A stretch of 64,000 bases of DNA from Centrapalus pauciflorus (Eukaryota > Streptophyta > Magnoliopsida > Asterales > Asteraceae). The position numbers and the translations under genes are program-made. Where the stretch lies: NCBI GenBank assembly GCA_020465985.1, contig JAANYP010000256.1:81379-145378 (forward strand), in the 5' to 3' direction. Positions 37,041-51,100 of the stretch are shown here, piece after piece; within the stretch, counting starts at the first letter, position 1; every line of letters begins with the position of its first letter. A model generated the notes under the pieces. The model was not told the DNA's origin. It ran no database searches and was given only the letters and a program-made list of their open reading frames with translations.

Positions 37041-40000
37041 TGTCCATGCAATGGCCACTTCATTTTTATTTGTGTCTGGCTATTTGCAACCATTTGGTCA
37101 CACAATAAGTGTGTTGTTGTGGGATTTCGTCACATAAAATTATGTCAAATGTGGCCGTAGGTGTTAAAAAGTGTGACCATATGCTCTTTTAATTGAGGTA
37201 AACTTGTGTTTTGTTTGAATATTGCCCATGCAATGGCCACTTTATTTTTATTTTTGTGTGGCTGATTGCAACCATTTGGTCACACAACGAGTGTGTTGTT
37301 TTGGGCTTTGGTCACATAAAATTATGTCAAATGTGGCCGTAGGTGTTAAAAAGTGTGACCATTTGCTCTTTTAATTGACGTAAACTTGTATTTTGTAAGA
37401 CTATTGTCCACGCAATGGACACTTTATTTTTATTTGTGTGTGGCTGATTGCAACCATTTGGTCACACAACGAGTGTGTTGTTGTGGGCTTTGGTCACATA
37501 AAATTATGCCAAATGTGGCCGTAGGGGTTAAAAAGTGTGACCATATGCTATTTTAAGTGAGGTAAACCTGTATTTGGTGTGACTATTGTCAATGCAATGG
37601 CCACTTCATTTTTATTTGTGTCTGGCTATTTGCAACCATTTGGTCACACAATGAGTGTGTTGTTGTGGGATTTCGTCACATAAAATTATGTCAAATGTGG
37701 CCGTAGGTGTTAAAAAGTGTGACCATATGCTCTTTTAATTGAGGTAAACTTGTGTTTTGTTTGAATATTGCCCATGCAATGGCCACTTTATTTTTATTTT
37801 TGTGTGGCTGATTGCAACCATTTGGTCACACAACGAGTGTGTTATTTTGGGCTTTGGTCCCATAAAATTATGTCAAATGTGGCCGTAGGTGTTAAAAAGT
37901 GTGACCATATGCTCTTTTAAATGAGGTAAACTTGTATTTTGTGTGACTATTGTCCATGTAATGGCCACTTTATTTTTATTTGTGTGTGGCTGATTTCAAC
38001 CACTTGGTCACACAACGAGTGTGTTGTTGTGGGCTTTGGTCACATAAAATTATGCCAAATGTGGCCGTAGGTGTTAAAAAGGGTGACCATATGCTATTTT
38101 AAGTGAGGTACACCTGTATTTGGTGTGACTATTGTCCATGCAATGGCCACTTCATTTTTATTTGTGTCTGGCTATTTGCAACCATTTGGTCACACAATGA
38201 GTGTGTTGTTGTGGGATTTCGTCACATAAAATTATGTCAAATGTGGCCGTAGGTGTTAAAAAGTGTGACCATATGCTCTTTTAATTGAGGTAAGCTTGTA
38301 TTTTGTTTGAATATTGCCCATTCAATGGCCACTTTATTTTTTATTTTTGTGTGGCTGATTGCAACCATTTGGTCACACAACGAGTGTGTTGTTTTGGGCT
38401 TTGGTCACATAAAATTATGTCAAATGTGGCCGTAGGTGTTAAAAAGTGTGACCATATGCTCTTTTAATTGAGGTAAACTTTTATTTTGTGTGACTATTGT
38501 CCATGTAATGGCCACTTTATTTTTATTTGTGTGTGGCTGATTTCAACCACTTGGTCACACAACGAGTGTGTTGTTGTGGGCTTTGGTCACATAAAATTAT
38601 GCCAAATGTGGCCGTAGGTGTTAAAAAGTGTGACCATATGCTCTTTTCATTGAGGTAAACTTGTATTTTGTGTGACTATTGTCCATGCAGTGGCCTCTTT
38701 ACTTTTATTTGTGTGTGGCTGATTGGAACCATTTGGTCACACAATGAGTGTGTTGTTGTCGGCTTTCGTCACATAAAATTATGTCAAACGTGGCCGTAGG
38801 TGTTAAAAAGTGTGACCATATGCTCTTTTAATTGAGGTAAACTTGTATTTTGTGTGACTATTGTCTATGTAAAGGCCGCTTTATTTTTATTTGTGTGTTG
38901 TTGATTGCAAACATTTGGTCACACAACGAGTGTGTTGTTGTGGGCTTTGGTCACATAAAATTATTGCAAATGTGGCCGTAGGTGTTAAAAAGTGTGACCA
39001 TATGCTCTTTAAAGTGTGGTAAACTCGTATTTTTTGTGACTATTGTCAATGCAATGACCACTTTATTTTTATTTGTGATTAGCTGATTGCAACCATTTGC
39101 TCACACAACGAGTGTGTTGTTGTGGGCTTTGGTCACATAAAATTATGCCAAATGTGGCCGTAGGTGTTAAAAAGTGTGACCATATGCTCTTTTAAGTGAG
39201 GTAAACCTGTATTTGGTGTGACTATTGTCCATGCAATGGCCACTTCATTTTTATTTGTGTCTGGCTATTTGCAACCATTTGGTCACACAATGAGTGTGTT
39301 GTTGTGGGATTTCGTCACATAAAATTATGTCAAATGTGGCCGTAGGTGTTAAAAAGTGTGACCATATGCTCTTTTAATTGAGGTAAACTTGTGTTTTGTT
39401 TGAATATTGCCCATGCAATGGCCACTTTATTTTTATTTTTGCGTGGCTGATTGCAACCATTTGGTCACACAACGAGTGTGTTATTTTGGGCTTTGGTCAC
39501 ATAAAATTATGTCAAATGTGGCCGTAGGTGTTAAAAAGTGTGACCATATGCTCTTTTAATTGAGGTAAACTTGTATTTTGTGTGACTATTGTCCATGTAA
39601 TGGCCACTTTATTTTTATTTGTGTGTGGCTGATTTCAACCATTTGGTCACACAACGAGTGTGTTGTTGTGGGCTTTGGTCACATAAAATTATGCCAAATG
39701 TGGCCGTAGGTGTTAAAAAGTGTGACCATATGCTATTTGAAGTGAGGTAAACCTGTATTTGGTGTGACTATTGTCCATGCAATGGCCACTTCATTTTTAT
39801 TTGTGTCTGGCTATTTGCAACCATTTGGTCACACAATGAGTGTGTTGTTGTGGGATTTCGTCACATAAAATTATGTCAAATGTGGCCGTAGGTGTTAAAA
39901 AGTGTGACCATATGCTCTTTTAATTGAGGTAAACTTGTATTTTGTTTGAATATTGCCCATGCAATGGCCACTTTATTTTTATTTTTGTGTGGCTGATTGC

Positions 40001-43000
40001 AACCATTTGGTCACACAACGAGTGTGTTGTTTTGGGCTTTGGTCACATAAAATTATGTCAAATGTGGCTGTAGGTGTTAAAAAGTGTGACCATTTGCTCT
40101 TTTAATTGACGTAAACTTGTATTTTGTGTGACTATTGTCCACGCAATGGCCACTTTATTTTTATTTGTGTGTGGCTGATTGCAACCATTTGGTCACACAA
40201 CGAGTGTGATGTTGTGGGCTTTGGTCACATAAAATTATGCCAAATGTGGCCGTAGGTGTTAAAAAGTGTGACCATATGCTATTTTAAGTGAGGTAAACCT
40301 GTATTTGGTGTGACTATTGTCAATGCAATGGCCACTTCATTTTTATTTGTGTCTGGCTATTTGCAACCATTTGGTCACACAATGAGTGTGTTGTTTTGGG
40401 ATTTCGTCACATAAAATTATGTCAAATGTGGCCGTAGGTGTTAAAAAGTGTGACCATATGCTCTTTTAATTGAGGTAAACTTGTGTTTTGTTTGAATATT
40501 GCCCATGCAATGGCCACTTTATTTTTATTTGTGTGTGGCTGATTGCAACCATTTGGTCACACAACGAGTGTGTTGTTGTGGGCTATGGTCACATAAAATT
40601 ATGCCAAATGTGGCCGTAGGTGTTAAAAAGTGTGACCATATGCTATTTTAAGTGAGGTAAACCTGTATTTGGTGTGACTATTATCCATGCAATGGCCACT
40701 TCATTTTTATTTGTGTCTGGCTATTTGCAACCATTTGGTCACACAATGAGTGTGTTGTTGTGGGATTTCGTCACATAAAATTATGTCAAATGTGGTCGTA
40801 GGTGTTAAAAAGTGTGACCATATGCTCTTTTAATTGAGGTAAACTTGTGTTTTGTTTGAATATTGCCCATGCAATGGCCACTTTATTTTTATTTTTGTGT
40901 GGCTGATTGCAACCATTTGGTCACACAACGAGTGTGTTATTTTGGGCTTTGGTCACATAAAATTATGTCAAATGTGGCCGTAGGTGTTAAAAAGTGTGAC
41001 CATATGCTCTTTTAATTGAGGTAAACTTGTATTTTGTGTGACTATTGTCCATGTAATGGCCACTTTATTTTTATTTGTGTGTGGCTGATTGCAACCATTT
41101 GGTCACACAACGAGTGTGTTGTTGTGGGCTTTGGTCACATAAAATTATGCCAAATGTGGCCGTAGGTGTTAAAAAGTGTGACCATATGCTATTTTAAGTG
41201 AGGTAAACCTGTATTTGGTGTGACTATTGTCCATGCAATGGCCACTTCATTTTTATTTGTGTCTGGCTATTTGCAACCATTTGGTCACACAATGAGTGTG
41301 TTGTTGTGGGATTTCGTCACATAAAATTATGTCAAATGTGGCCGTAGGTGTTAAAAAGTGTGACCATATGCTCTTTTAATTGAGGTAAACTTGTATTTTG
41401 TTTGAATATTGCCCATGCAATGGCCACTTTATTTTTATTTTTGTGTGGCTGATTGCAACCATTTGGTCACACAACGAGTGTGTTGTTTTGGGCTTTGGTC
41501 ACATAAAATTATGTCAAATGTGGCCGTAGGTGTTAAAAAGTGTGACCATATGCTCTTTTAATTGAGGTAAACTTGTATTTTGTGTGACTATTGTCCATGT
41601 AATGGCCACTTTATTTTTATTTGTGTGTGGCTGATTTCAACCACTTGGTCACACAACGAGTGTGTTGTTGTGGGCTTTGGTCACATAAAATTATGCCAAA
41701 TGTGGCCGTAGGTGTTAAAAAGTGTGACCATATGCTCTTTTCATTGAGGTAAACTTGTATTTTGTGTGACTATTGTCCATGCAGTGGCCTCTTTACTTTT
41801 ATTTGTGTGTGGCTGATTGGAACCATTTGGTCACACAATGAGTGTGTTGTTGTCGGCTTTCGTCACATAAAATTATGTCAAACGTGGCCGTAGGTGTTAA
41901 AAAGTGTGACCATATGCTCTTTTAATTGAGGTAAACTTGTATTTTGTGTGACTATTGTCTATGTAAAGGCCGCTTTATTTTTATTTGTGTGTTGTTGATT
42001 GCAAACATTTGGTCACACAACGAGTGTGTTGTTGTGGGCTTTGGTCACATAAAATTATTGCAAATGTGGCCGTAGGTGTTAAAAAGTGTGACCATATGCT
42101 CTATAAAGTGTGGTAAACTCGTATTTTTTGTGACTATTGTCAATGCAATGACCACTTTATTTTTATTTGTGATTAGCTGATTGCAACCATTTGCTCACAC
42201 AACGAGTGTGTTGTTGTGGGCTATGGTCACATAAAATTATGCCAAATGTGGCCGTAGGTGTTAAAAAGTGTGACCATATGCTCTTTTAAGTGAGGTAAAG
42301 CTGTATTTTGGGTGACTATTGTGCATGCAAAGGCCACTTCATTTTTATTTGTGTCTGGTTGATTGCAACCATTTGGTCACACAATGAGTGTGTTGTTGTG
42401 GGCCTTGGTCACATAAAATTATGCCAAATGTGGTCGTAGGTGTTAAAAAGTTTGACCATATGCTCTTTTAATTGAGGTAAACTTGTATTTTTTGTGACTA
42501 TTGTCCATGCAATGGCCACTTTATTTTTATTTGTGTGTGGCTGATTGAAACCATTTGGTCAGACAACGAGTGTGTTGTTGTGGGCTTTGGTCATTAATTT
42601 ATGCCAAATGTGGTCGTAGGTGTTAAAAAGTGTGACCATATGCTATTTTAACTGAGGTAAAACTGTATTTGGTGTGACTATTGTCCATGCAATGGCCACT
42701 CCATTTTATTTGTGTGTGGCTGATTGCAACCATTTGGTCACACAACGAGTGTGTTGTTGTGGGCTTTGGTCACATAAAATTATTCCAAATGTGGGTGTAG
42801 GTGTTAAAAAGTGTGACCATATGCTATTTAAGTGAGGTAAACCTGTATTTGGTGTGACTATTGTCCATGCAATGGCCACTTCATTTTTATTTGTGTCTGG
42901 CTATTTGCAACCATTTGGTCACACAATGAGTGTGTTGTTGTGGGATTTCGTCACATAAAATTATGTCAAATGTGGCCGTAGTTGTTAAAAAGTGTGACCA

Positions 43001-44005
43001 TATGCTCTTTTAATTGAGGTAAACTTGTGTTTTGTTTGAATATTGCCCATGCAATGGCCACTTTATTTTTATTTTTGTGTGGCTGATTGCAACCATTTGG
43101 TCACACAACGAGTGTGTTGTTTTGGGCTTTGGTCACATAAAATTATGTCAAATGTGGCCGTAGGTGTTAAAAAGTGTGACCATTTGCTCTTTTAATTGAC
43201 GTAAACTTGTATTTTGTGTGACTATTGTCCACGCAATGGCCACTTTATTTTTATTTGTGTGTGGCTGATTGCAACCATTTGGTCACACAACGAGTGTGAT
43301 GTTGTGGGCTTTGGTCACATAAAATTATGCCAAATGTGGCCGTAGGTGTTAAAAAGTGTGACCATATGATATTTTAAGTGAGGTAAACCTGTATTTGGTG
43401 TGACTATTGTCAATGCAATGGCCACTTCATTTTTATTTGTGTCTGGCTATTTGCAACCATTTGGTCACACAATGAGTGTGTTGTTGTGGGATTTCGTCAC
43501 ATAAAATTATGTCAAATGTGGCCGTAGGTGTTAAAAAGTGTGACCATATGCTCTTTTAATTGAGGTAAACTTGTATTTTGTTTGAATGTTGCCCATTCAA
43601 TGGCCACTTTATTTTTTATTTTTGTGTGGCTGATTGCAACCATTTGGTCACACAACGAGTGTGTTGTTTTGGGCTTTGGTCACATAAAATTATGTCAAAT
43701 GTGGCCGTAGGTGTTAAAAAGTGTGACCATATGCTCTTTTAATTGAGGTAAACTTGTATTTTGTGTGACTATTGTCCATGTAATGGCCACTTTTTTTTTA
43801 TTTGTGTGTGGCTGATTTCAACCACTTGGTCACACAACGAGTGTGTTGTTGTGGGCTTTGGTCACATAAAATTATGCCAAATGTGGCCGTAGGTGTTAAA
43901 AAGGGTGACCATATGCTATTTTAAGTGAGGTACACCTGTATTTGGTGTGACTATTGTCCATGCAATGGCCACTTCATTTTTATTTGTGTCTGGCTATTTG
44001 CAACC
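37041..44005. repeat. Satellite array dominated by a 3-mer HOR (546 bp)
   Basis: The same 182-bp monomer family continues, but with three other variants in order: one with GTCTGGCTATTTGC; one with GTGGGATTTCGTCAC, GTGTTTTGTTTGAATATTGCCC and TATTTTTGTG; one with TTATGTCAAATG, CCATGTAATGG and GATTTCAACCACTTGG. GGGATTTCG occurs at 37121, 37667 and 38213, exactly 546 bp (3 x 182) apart. A divergent block (GCAGTGGCCTC, AAGGCCGC, GATTAGCTG) is inserted near 38.64-39.2 kb and again near 41.73-42.3 kb, 3094 bp (17 x 182) apart. An early trace of 3-mer sequence already occurs near 36.26 kb. Confidence 0.9.
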
Positions 44006-46010
44006 ATTCGGTCACACAACGAGTGTGTTGTTGTGGGCTTTGGTCACATAAAATTATGCCAAATGTGGCCGTAGGTGTTAAAAAGTGTGACCATATGCTC
44101 TTTAAATTGAGGTAAACTTGTATTTTGTGTGACTATTTTCCATGAAATGGCCACTTTATTTTTATCTGTGTGTGGCTGAGTGCAACTATTTGGTCACACA
44201 ACGAGTGTGTTGTTGTGGGCTTTGGTCACAAAACATTATGCCAAATGTGGCTTTGGTCACATAAAATTATGCCAAATGTGGCCGTAGGTGTTAAAAAGTG
44301 TGACCAAATGCTCTTTTAAGCGAGGTAAACCTGTATTTTGTGTGACTATTGTCCATGCAATGGCCACTTCATTTTTATTTGTGTCTAGACGATTGCAACC
44401 ATTTGGTCACACAACGAGTGTGTTGTTGTGGGCCTTGGTCACATAAAATTATGCCGAATGTGGTCGTAGGTGTTAAAACGTTTGACCATATGCTCTTTTA
44501 ATTGAGGTAAACTTGTATTTTGTGTGACTATTGTCCATGCAATGGCCACTTTATTTTTATTTGTGTGTGGCTGATTGCAACCATTTGGTCACACAACGAC
44601 TGTGTTGTTTTGGGCTTTGGTCACATAAAATTATGCCAAATGTGGCCGTAGGTGTTAAAAAGTGTGACCAAATGCTCTTTTAAGCGAGATAAACCTGTAT
44701 TTTGTGTGACTATTGTCCATGCAATGGCCACTTCATTTTTATTTGTGTCTAGACGATTGCAACCATTTGGTCACACAACGAGTGTGTTGTTGTGGGCCTT
44801 GGTCACATAAAATTATGCTGAATGTGGTCGTAGGTGTTAAAACGTTTGACCATATGCTCTTTTAATTGAGGTAAAATTGTATTTTGTGTGACTATTGTCC
44901 ATGCAATGGCCACTTTATTTTTATTTGTGTGTGGCCGATTGCAACCATTTGGTCACACAACGAGTGTGTTGTTGTGGGCTTTGGTCACATAAAATTATGC
45001 CAAATGTGGCCGTAGATGTTAAAAAGTGTGACCATATGCTATTTTAAGTGAGGTAAACCTGTATTTGGTGTGACTATTGTCCATGAAATGGCCACTTTAT
45101 TTTTATCTGTGTGGCTGATTGCAACCATTCGGTCACACAACGAGTGTGTTGTTGTGGCCTTTGGTCACATAAAATTATGCCAAATGTGGCCGTAGGTGTT
45201 AAAAAGTGTGACCATATGCTCTTTTAATTGAGGTAAACTTGTATTTTGTGTGACTATTGTCCATGTAATGGCCACTTTTTTTTTATTTGTGTGTGGCTGA
45301 TTTCAACCACTTGGTCACACAACGAGTGTGTTGTTGTGGGCTTTGGTCACATAAAATTATGCCAAATGTGGCCGTAGGTGTTAAAAAGGGTGACCATATG
45401 CTATTTTAAGTGAGGTACACCTGTATTTGGTGTGACTATTGTCCATGCAATGGCCACTTCATTTTTATTTGTGTCTGGCTATTTGCAACCATTCGGTCAC
45501 ACAACGAGTGTGTTGTTGTGGGCTTTGGTCACATAAAATTATGCCAAATGTGGCCGTAGGTGTTAAAAAGTGTGACCATATGCTCTTTAAATTGAGGTAA
45601 ACTTGTATTTTGTGTGACTATTTTCCATGAAATGGCCACTTTATTTTTATCTGTGTGTGGCTGAGTGCAACTATTTGGTCACACAACGAGTGTGTTGTTG
45701 TGGGCTTTGGTCACAAAACATTATGCCAAATGTGGCTTTGGTCACATAAAATTATGTCAAATGTGGCAGTAGGTGTTAAAAAGTGTGACCATATGCTATT
45801 TTAAGCGAGGTAAACCTGTATTTTGTGTGACTATTGTCCATGCAATGGCCACTTCATTTTTATTTGTGTCTAGACGATTGCAACCATTTGGTCACACAAC
45901 GAGTGTGTTGTTGTTGGCCTTGGTCACATAAAATTATGCCGAATGTGGTCGTAGGTGTTAAAACGTTTGACCATATGCTCTTTTAATGAGGTAAACTTGT
46001 ATTTTGTGTG
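44006..46010. repeat. Return of 6-mer-type monomers inside the 3-mer domain
   Basis: At about 44005 a GTCTGGCTATTTGC monomer switches mid-unit to CATTCGG and the B, C (31-bp duplication), D, E, F and A types follow. Near 45240-45490 3-mer types reappear, then B, C and D types again. The switches fall within monomers in register, as expected from unequal exchange or gene conversion between the two HOR families, although assembly chimaeras could look the same. Confidence 0.8.
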
Positions 46011-46925
46011 ACCTATTGTCATGCAATGGCCACTTTTTATTTTTATTTGTGGTGTGGATGATTTGCAACCATTTTGGTCACACAACGAGTGTTTGTTGTT
46101 TTTGGGGCTTGGGTCACATATAAATTATGCCAAATGTGGCCGTCGGTGTTAAAAAGTGGTGACCAAACGCTCTTTTTAAGCGAGGTAAACCAGTATATTT
46201 TGTGTGACTATTGTCCATGCAATGGCAAACTTCATTTTTTTATTTTGTGTCTGTCTTATTTGCAACCATTTTGGGTCCAAATGAGGGGTTGTTGTGGATT
46301 TCGTCACATAAAAGTATATCATGGTGGCGTAGGTGTTAAAAGTGTGAGTCATATGCTCTTTTAATTGAGGGTAAACTTGTATTTTGTTTGAATATTGGCC
46401 TTGCAATGGCACTTTATTTTTATTTTTGTGTGGTGATTGAACCATTTGGGTCACACAACGAGTGTGTTGTTTTTGGGCTTTGTTCACATAAAATTTGTCA
46501 ATGTGGTCGTTAGGTGTTAAAGTGTGGACCATATGCTTTTTAATTGAGGTAACTTGTATTTTTGTGTGACTATTGTCCATGTAATGGCCACTTTATTTTT
46601 ATTTGTGTGTGGCTTGAGTTTCCAACCCATTGGTCACACCAACGAGTTGTGTTTGTTGTGGGCTTTGGGTCACATAAAATTATGCCAAATGTTGGCGTGA
46701 GGGATGTTTAAAAGTGTGACATATGCTCTTTTCATTGAGTAACTTGTATTTTGTGTGACTATTTGTCCATAGCAGTGGCCTCTTTACTTTATTTGTGTGG
46801 TGGCTGATTGAACCTTTGGTCACAAATGAGGTGTGTTGTTGTGGCTTTCGTACATAAAAATTATGTCCGACGTGGGCGTAGGTGTTAAAAAGTGTGGACA
46901 TATGCTGCTTTTATTGAGGTAAACT
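45990..46925. other. Long indel-noisy satellite patch
   Basis: Over about 0.9 kb homopolymer lengths vary against all neighbours (GGTCACACCAACGAG, CATTTTGGGTCCAAATG, GTTTTTGGGCTTTG). The open frames in this patch (46074-46364, 46176-46580, 46680-46901) arise from these indels and are not genes. Confidence 0.7.
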
Positions 46926-48180
46926 TTTATTTTGTGTGACTATTGTCCATGTAAAGGCCGCTTTATTTTTATTTGTGTGTTGTTGATTGCAAACATTTGG
47001 TCACACAACGAGTGTGTTGTTGTGGGCTTTGGTCACATAAAATTATGGCAAATGTGGTCGTAGGTGTTAAAAAGTGTGACCATATGCTCTTTAAAGTGTG
47101 GTAAACTCGTATTTTGTGTGACTATTGTCAATACAATGACAACTTTATTTTTATTTGTGATTAGCTGATTGCAACCATTTGCTCACACAACGAGTGTGTT
47201 GTTGTGGGCTTTGGTCACATAAAATTATGCCAAATGTGGCCGTAGGTGTTAAAAAGTGTGACCATATGCTCTTTTAAGTGAGGTAAAGCTGTATTTTGGG
47301 TGACTATTGTGCATGCAAAGGCCACTTCATTTTTATTTGTGTCTGGTTGATTGCAACCATTTGGTCACAATGAGTGTGTTGTATGTTGGGCTTGGTCTTC
47401 TAGCATAAAATTATGCAAATGTGGTCGTAGGTGTTAACAAGTTTTGACCATATGCTCTTTTAATTGAGGTAACTTGTATTTTTGTGTGACTATTGTCCAT
47501 GAAATGGCACTTATTTTTATTTGTGTGTGGCTGATTGAACATTTGGTTCAGACAACGGTTGTGTTGTTGTGGGCTTTGGTCATTAATTTATGCCAAATGT
47601 CGGTCGTATGGTGTTTAAAAAAGGGTGACCATATGCCTATTTTTAAATGAGGTAAAATGTATTTGGTGTGCTATTGTCATGCCATGGCCCTCCATTTTAC
47701 AATTTGTGTGTGGCTGATGCACATTTGGGCAAACAACTAGTGTGTTGTTTGTGGGCTTTTGGTCATAAATAATTCAATGTTGGCCGTAGGTGGTTTAAAT
47801 AAGTGGTGACCATATACTTATTTAGTGAGGTAACTGTAATTTGGTGGTAGACTATTGTCATGCAATGGACACTCATTTTTATTTGTATCTGGCTATTTGC
47901 ACATTTTTGGTCACACTGACGTGGTGTTGTTGTGGGATTTTTCGTCCAACATTTGTCAAATTGTGGCCGTGGGTGTTAAAAGTGTGACCATATGCTATTT
48001 TAATTGAGGTAAACTTGTGTTTTGTTTGAATATTGCCCATGCAATGGCCACTTTATTTTTATTTTTGTGTGGCTGATTGCAACCATTTGGTCACACAACG
48101 AGTGTGTTATTTTGGGCTTTGGTCACATAAAATTATGTCAAATGTGGCCGTAGGTGTTAAAAAGTGTGACCATATGCTAT
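46011..48180. repeat. Satellite, 3-mer-type and divergent monomers, partly corrupted
   Basis: Monomers of the 3-mer family and the divergent GCAGTGGCCTC / AAGGCCGC / GATTAGCTG block are recognisable through two noisy patches. Cleaner sequence spans about 46925-47360. Confidence 0.75.
47365..47990. other. Indel-noisy satellite patch
   Basis: Frequent single-base gaps and insertions in otherwise known monomers (GTATGTTGGGCTTGGTCTTCTAGC, GTGTTTAAAAAAGGG, TTTTTCGTCCAAC). The patch ends sharply near 47990. Confidence 0.65.
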
Positions 48181-51100
48181 TTTAAGCGAGGTAAACCTTT
48201 ATTTTGTGTGACTATTGTCCATGCAATGGCCACTTCATTTTTATTTGTGTCTAGACGATTGCAACCATTTGGTCACACAACGAGTGTGTTGTTGTGGGCC
48301 TTGGTCACATAAAATTATGCCGAATGTGGTCGTAGGTGTTAAAACGTTTGACCATATGCTCTTTTAATTGACGTAAACTTGTATTTTGTGTGACTATTGT
48401 CCATGCAATGGCCACTTTATTTTTATTTGTGTGTGGCTGATTGCAACCATTTGGTCACACAACGAGTGTGTTGTTGTGGGCTTTGGTCACATAAAATTAT
48501 GCCAAATGTGGCCGTAGGGGTTAAAAAGTGTGACCATATACTATTTTAAGTGAGGTAAACCTGTATTTGGTGTGACTATTGTCCATGCAATGGCCACTTC
48601 ATTTTTATTTGTGTCTTGCTATTTGCAACCATTTGGTCACACAATAAGTGTGTTGTTGTGGGATTTCGTCACATAAAATTATGTCAAATGTGGCCGTAGG
48701 TGTTAAAAAGTGTGACCATATGCTCTTTTAATTGAGGTAAACTTGTGTTTTGTTTGAATATTGCCCATGCAATGGCCACTTTATTTTTATTTTTGTGTGG
48801 CTGATTGCAACCATTTGGTCACACAACGAGTGTGTTGTTTTGGGCTTTGGTCACATAAAATTATGTCAAATGTGGCCGTAGGTGTTAAAAAGTGTGACCA
48901 TTTGCTCTTTTAATTGACGTAAACTTGTATTTTGTAAGACTATTGTCCACGCAATGGACACTTTATTTTTATTTGTGTGTGGCTGATTGCAACCATTTGG
49001 TCACACAACGAGTGTGTTGTTGTGGGCTTTGGTCACATAAAATTATGCCAAATGTGGCCGTAGGGGTTAAAAAGTGTGACCATATACTATTTTAAGTGAG
49101 GTAAACCTGTATTTGGTGTGACTATTGTCCATGCAATGGCCACTTCATTTTTATTTGTGTCTTGCTATTTGCAACCATTTGGTCACACAATAAGTGTGTT
49201 GTTGTGGGATTTCGTCACATAAAATTATGTCAAATGTGGCCGTAGGTGTTAAAAAGTGTGACCATATGCTCTTTTAATTGAGGTAAACTTGTGTTTTGTT
49301 TGAATATTGCCCATGCAATGGCCACTTTATTTTTATTTTTGTGTGGCTGATTGCAACCATTTGGTCACACAACGAGTGTGTTATTTTGGGCTTTGGTCAC
49401 ATAAAATTATGTCAAATGTGGCCGTAGGTGTTAAAAAGTGTGACCATATGCTCTTTTAATTTAGGTAAACTTGTATTTTGTGTGACTATTGTCCATGTAA
49501 TGGCCACTTTATTTTTATTTGTGTGTGGCTGATTTCAACCACTTGGTCACACAACTAGTGTGTTGTTGTGGGCTTTGGTCACATAAAATTATGCCAAATG
49601 TGGCCGTAGGTGTTAAAAAGTGTGACCATATGCTATTTTAAGTGAGGTAAACCTGTATTTGGTGTGACTATTGTCCATGAAATGGCCACTTTATTTTTAT
49701 CTGTGTGGCTGATTGCAACCATTCGGTCACACAACGAGTGTGTTGTTGTGGGCTTTGGTCACATAAAATTATGCCAAATGTGGCCGTAGGTGTTAAAAAG
49801 TGTGACCATATGCTCTTTTAATTGAGGTAAACTTGTATTTTGTGTGACTATTGTCCATGTAATGGCCACTTTTTTTTTATTTGTGTGTGGCTGATTTCAA
49901 CCACTTGGTCACACAACGAGTGTGTTGTTGTGGGCTTTGGTCACATAAAATTATGCCAAATGTGGCCGTAGGTGTTAAAAAGGGTGACCATATGCTATTT
50001 TAAGTGAGGTACACCTGTATTTGGTGTGACTATTGTCCATGCAATGGTCACTTCATTTTTATTTGTGTCTGGCTATTTGCAACCATTTGGTCACACAATG
50101 AGTGTGTTGTTGTGGGATTTCGTCACATAAAATTATATGAAATGTGGCCGTAGGTGTTAAAAAGTGTGAGCATATGCTCTTTTAATTTAGGTAAACTTGT
50201 ATTTTGTTTGAATATTGCCCATGCAATGGCCACTTTATTTTTATTTTTGTGTGGCTGATTGCAACCATTTGGTCACACAACGAGTGTGTTGTTTTGAGCT
50301 TTGGTCACATAAAATTATGTCAAATGTGGCCGTAGGTGTTAAAAAGTGTGACCATATGCTCTTTTAATTGAGGTAAACTTGTATTTTGTGTGACTATTGT
50401 CCATGTAATGGCCACTTTATTTTTATTTGTGTGTGGCTGATTTCAACCACTTGGTCACACAACGAGTGTGTTGTTGTGGGCTTTGGTCACATAAAATTAT
50501 GCCAAATGTGGCCGTAGGTGTTAAAAAGTGTGACCATATGCTCTTTTCATTGAGGTAAACTTGTATTTTGTGTGACTATTGTCCATGCAGTGGCCTCTTT
50601 ACTTTTATTTGTGTGTGGCTGATTAGAACCATTTGGTCACACAATGAGTGTGTTGTTGTCGGCTTTCGTCACATAAAATTATGTCAAACGTGGCCGTAGG
50701 TGTTAAAAAGTGTGACCATATGCTCTTTTAATTGAGGTAAACTTGTATTTTGTGTGACTATTGTCCATGTAAAGGCCGCTTTATTTTTATTTGTGTGTTG
50801 TTGATTGCAAACATTTGGTCACACAACGAGTGTGTTGTTGTGGGCTTTGGTCACATAAAATTATGGCAAATGTGGTCGTAGGTGTTAAAAAGTGTGACCA
50901 TATGCTCTTTAAAGTGTGGTAAACTCGTATTTTGTGTGACTATTGTCAATGCAATGACCACTTTATTTTATTTGTGATTAGCTGATTCCAACCATTTGCT
51001 CACACAACGTGTGTGTTGTTGTGGGCTTTGGTCACATAAAATTATGCCAAATGTGGCCGTAGGTGTTAAAAAGTGTGACCATATGCTATTTTAAGTGAGG

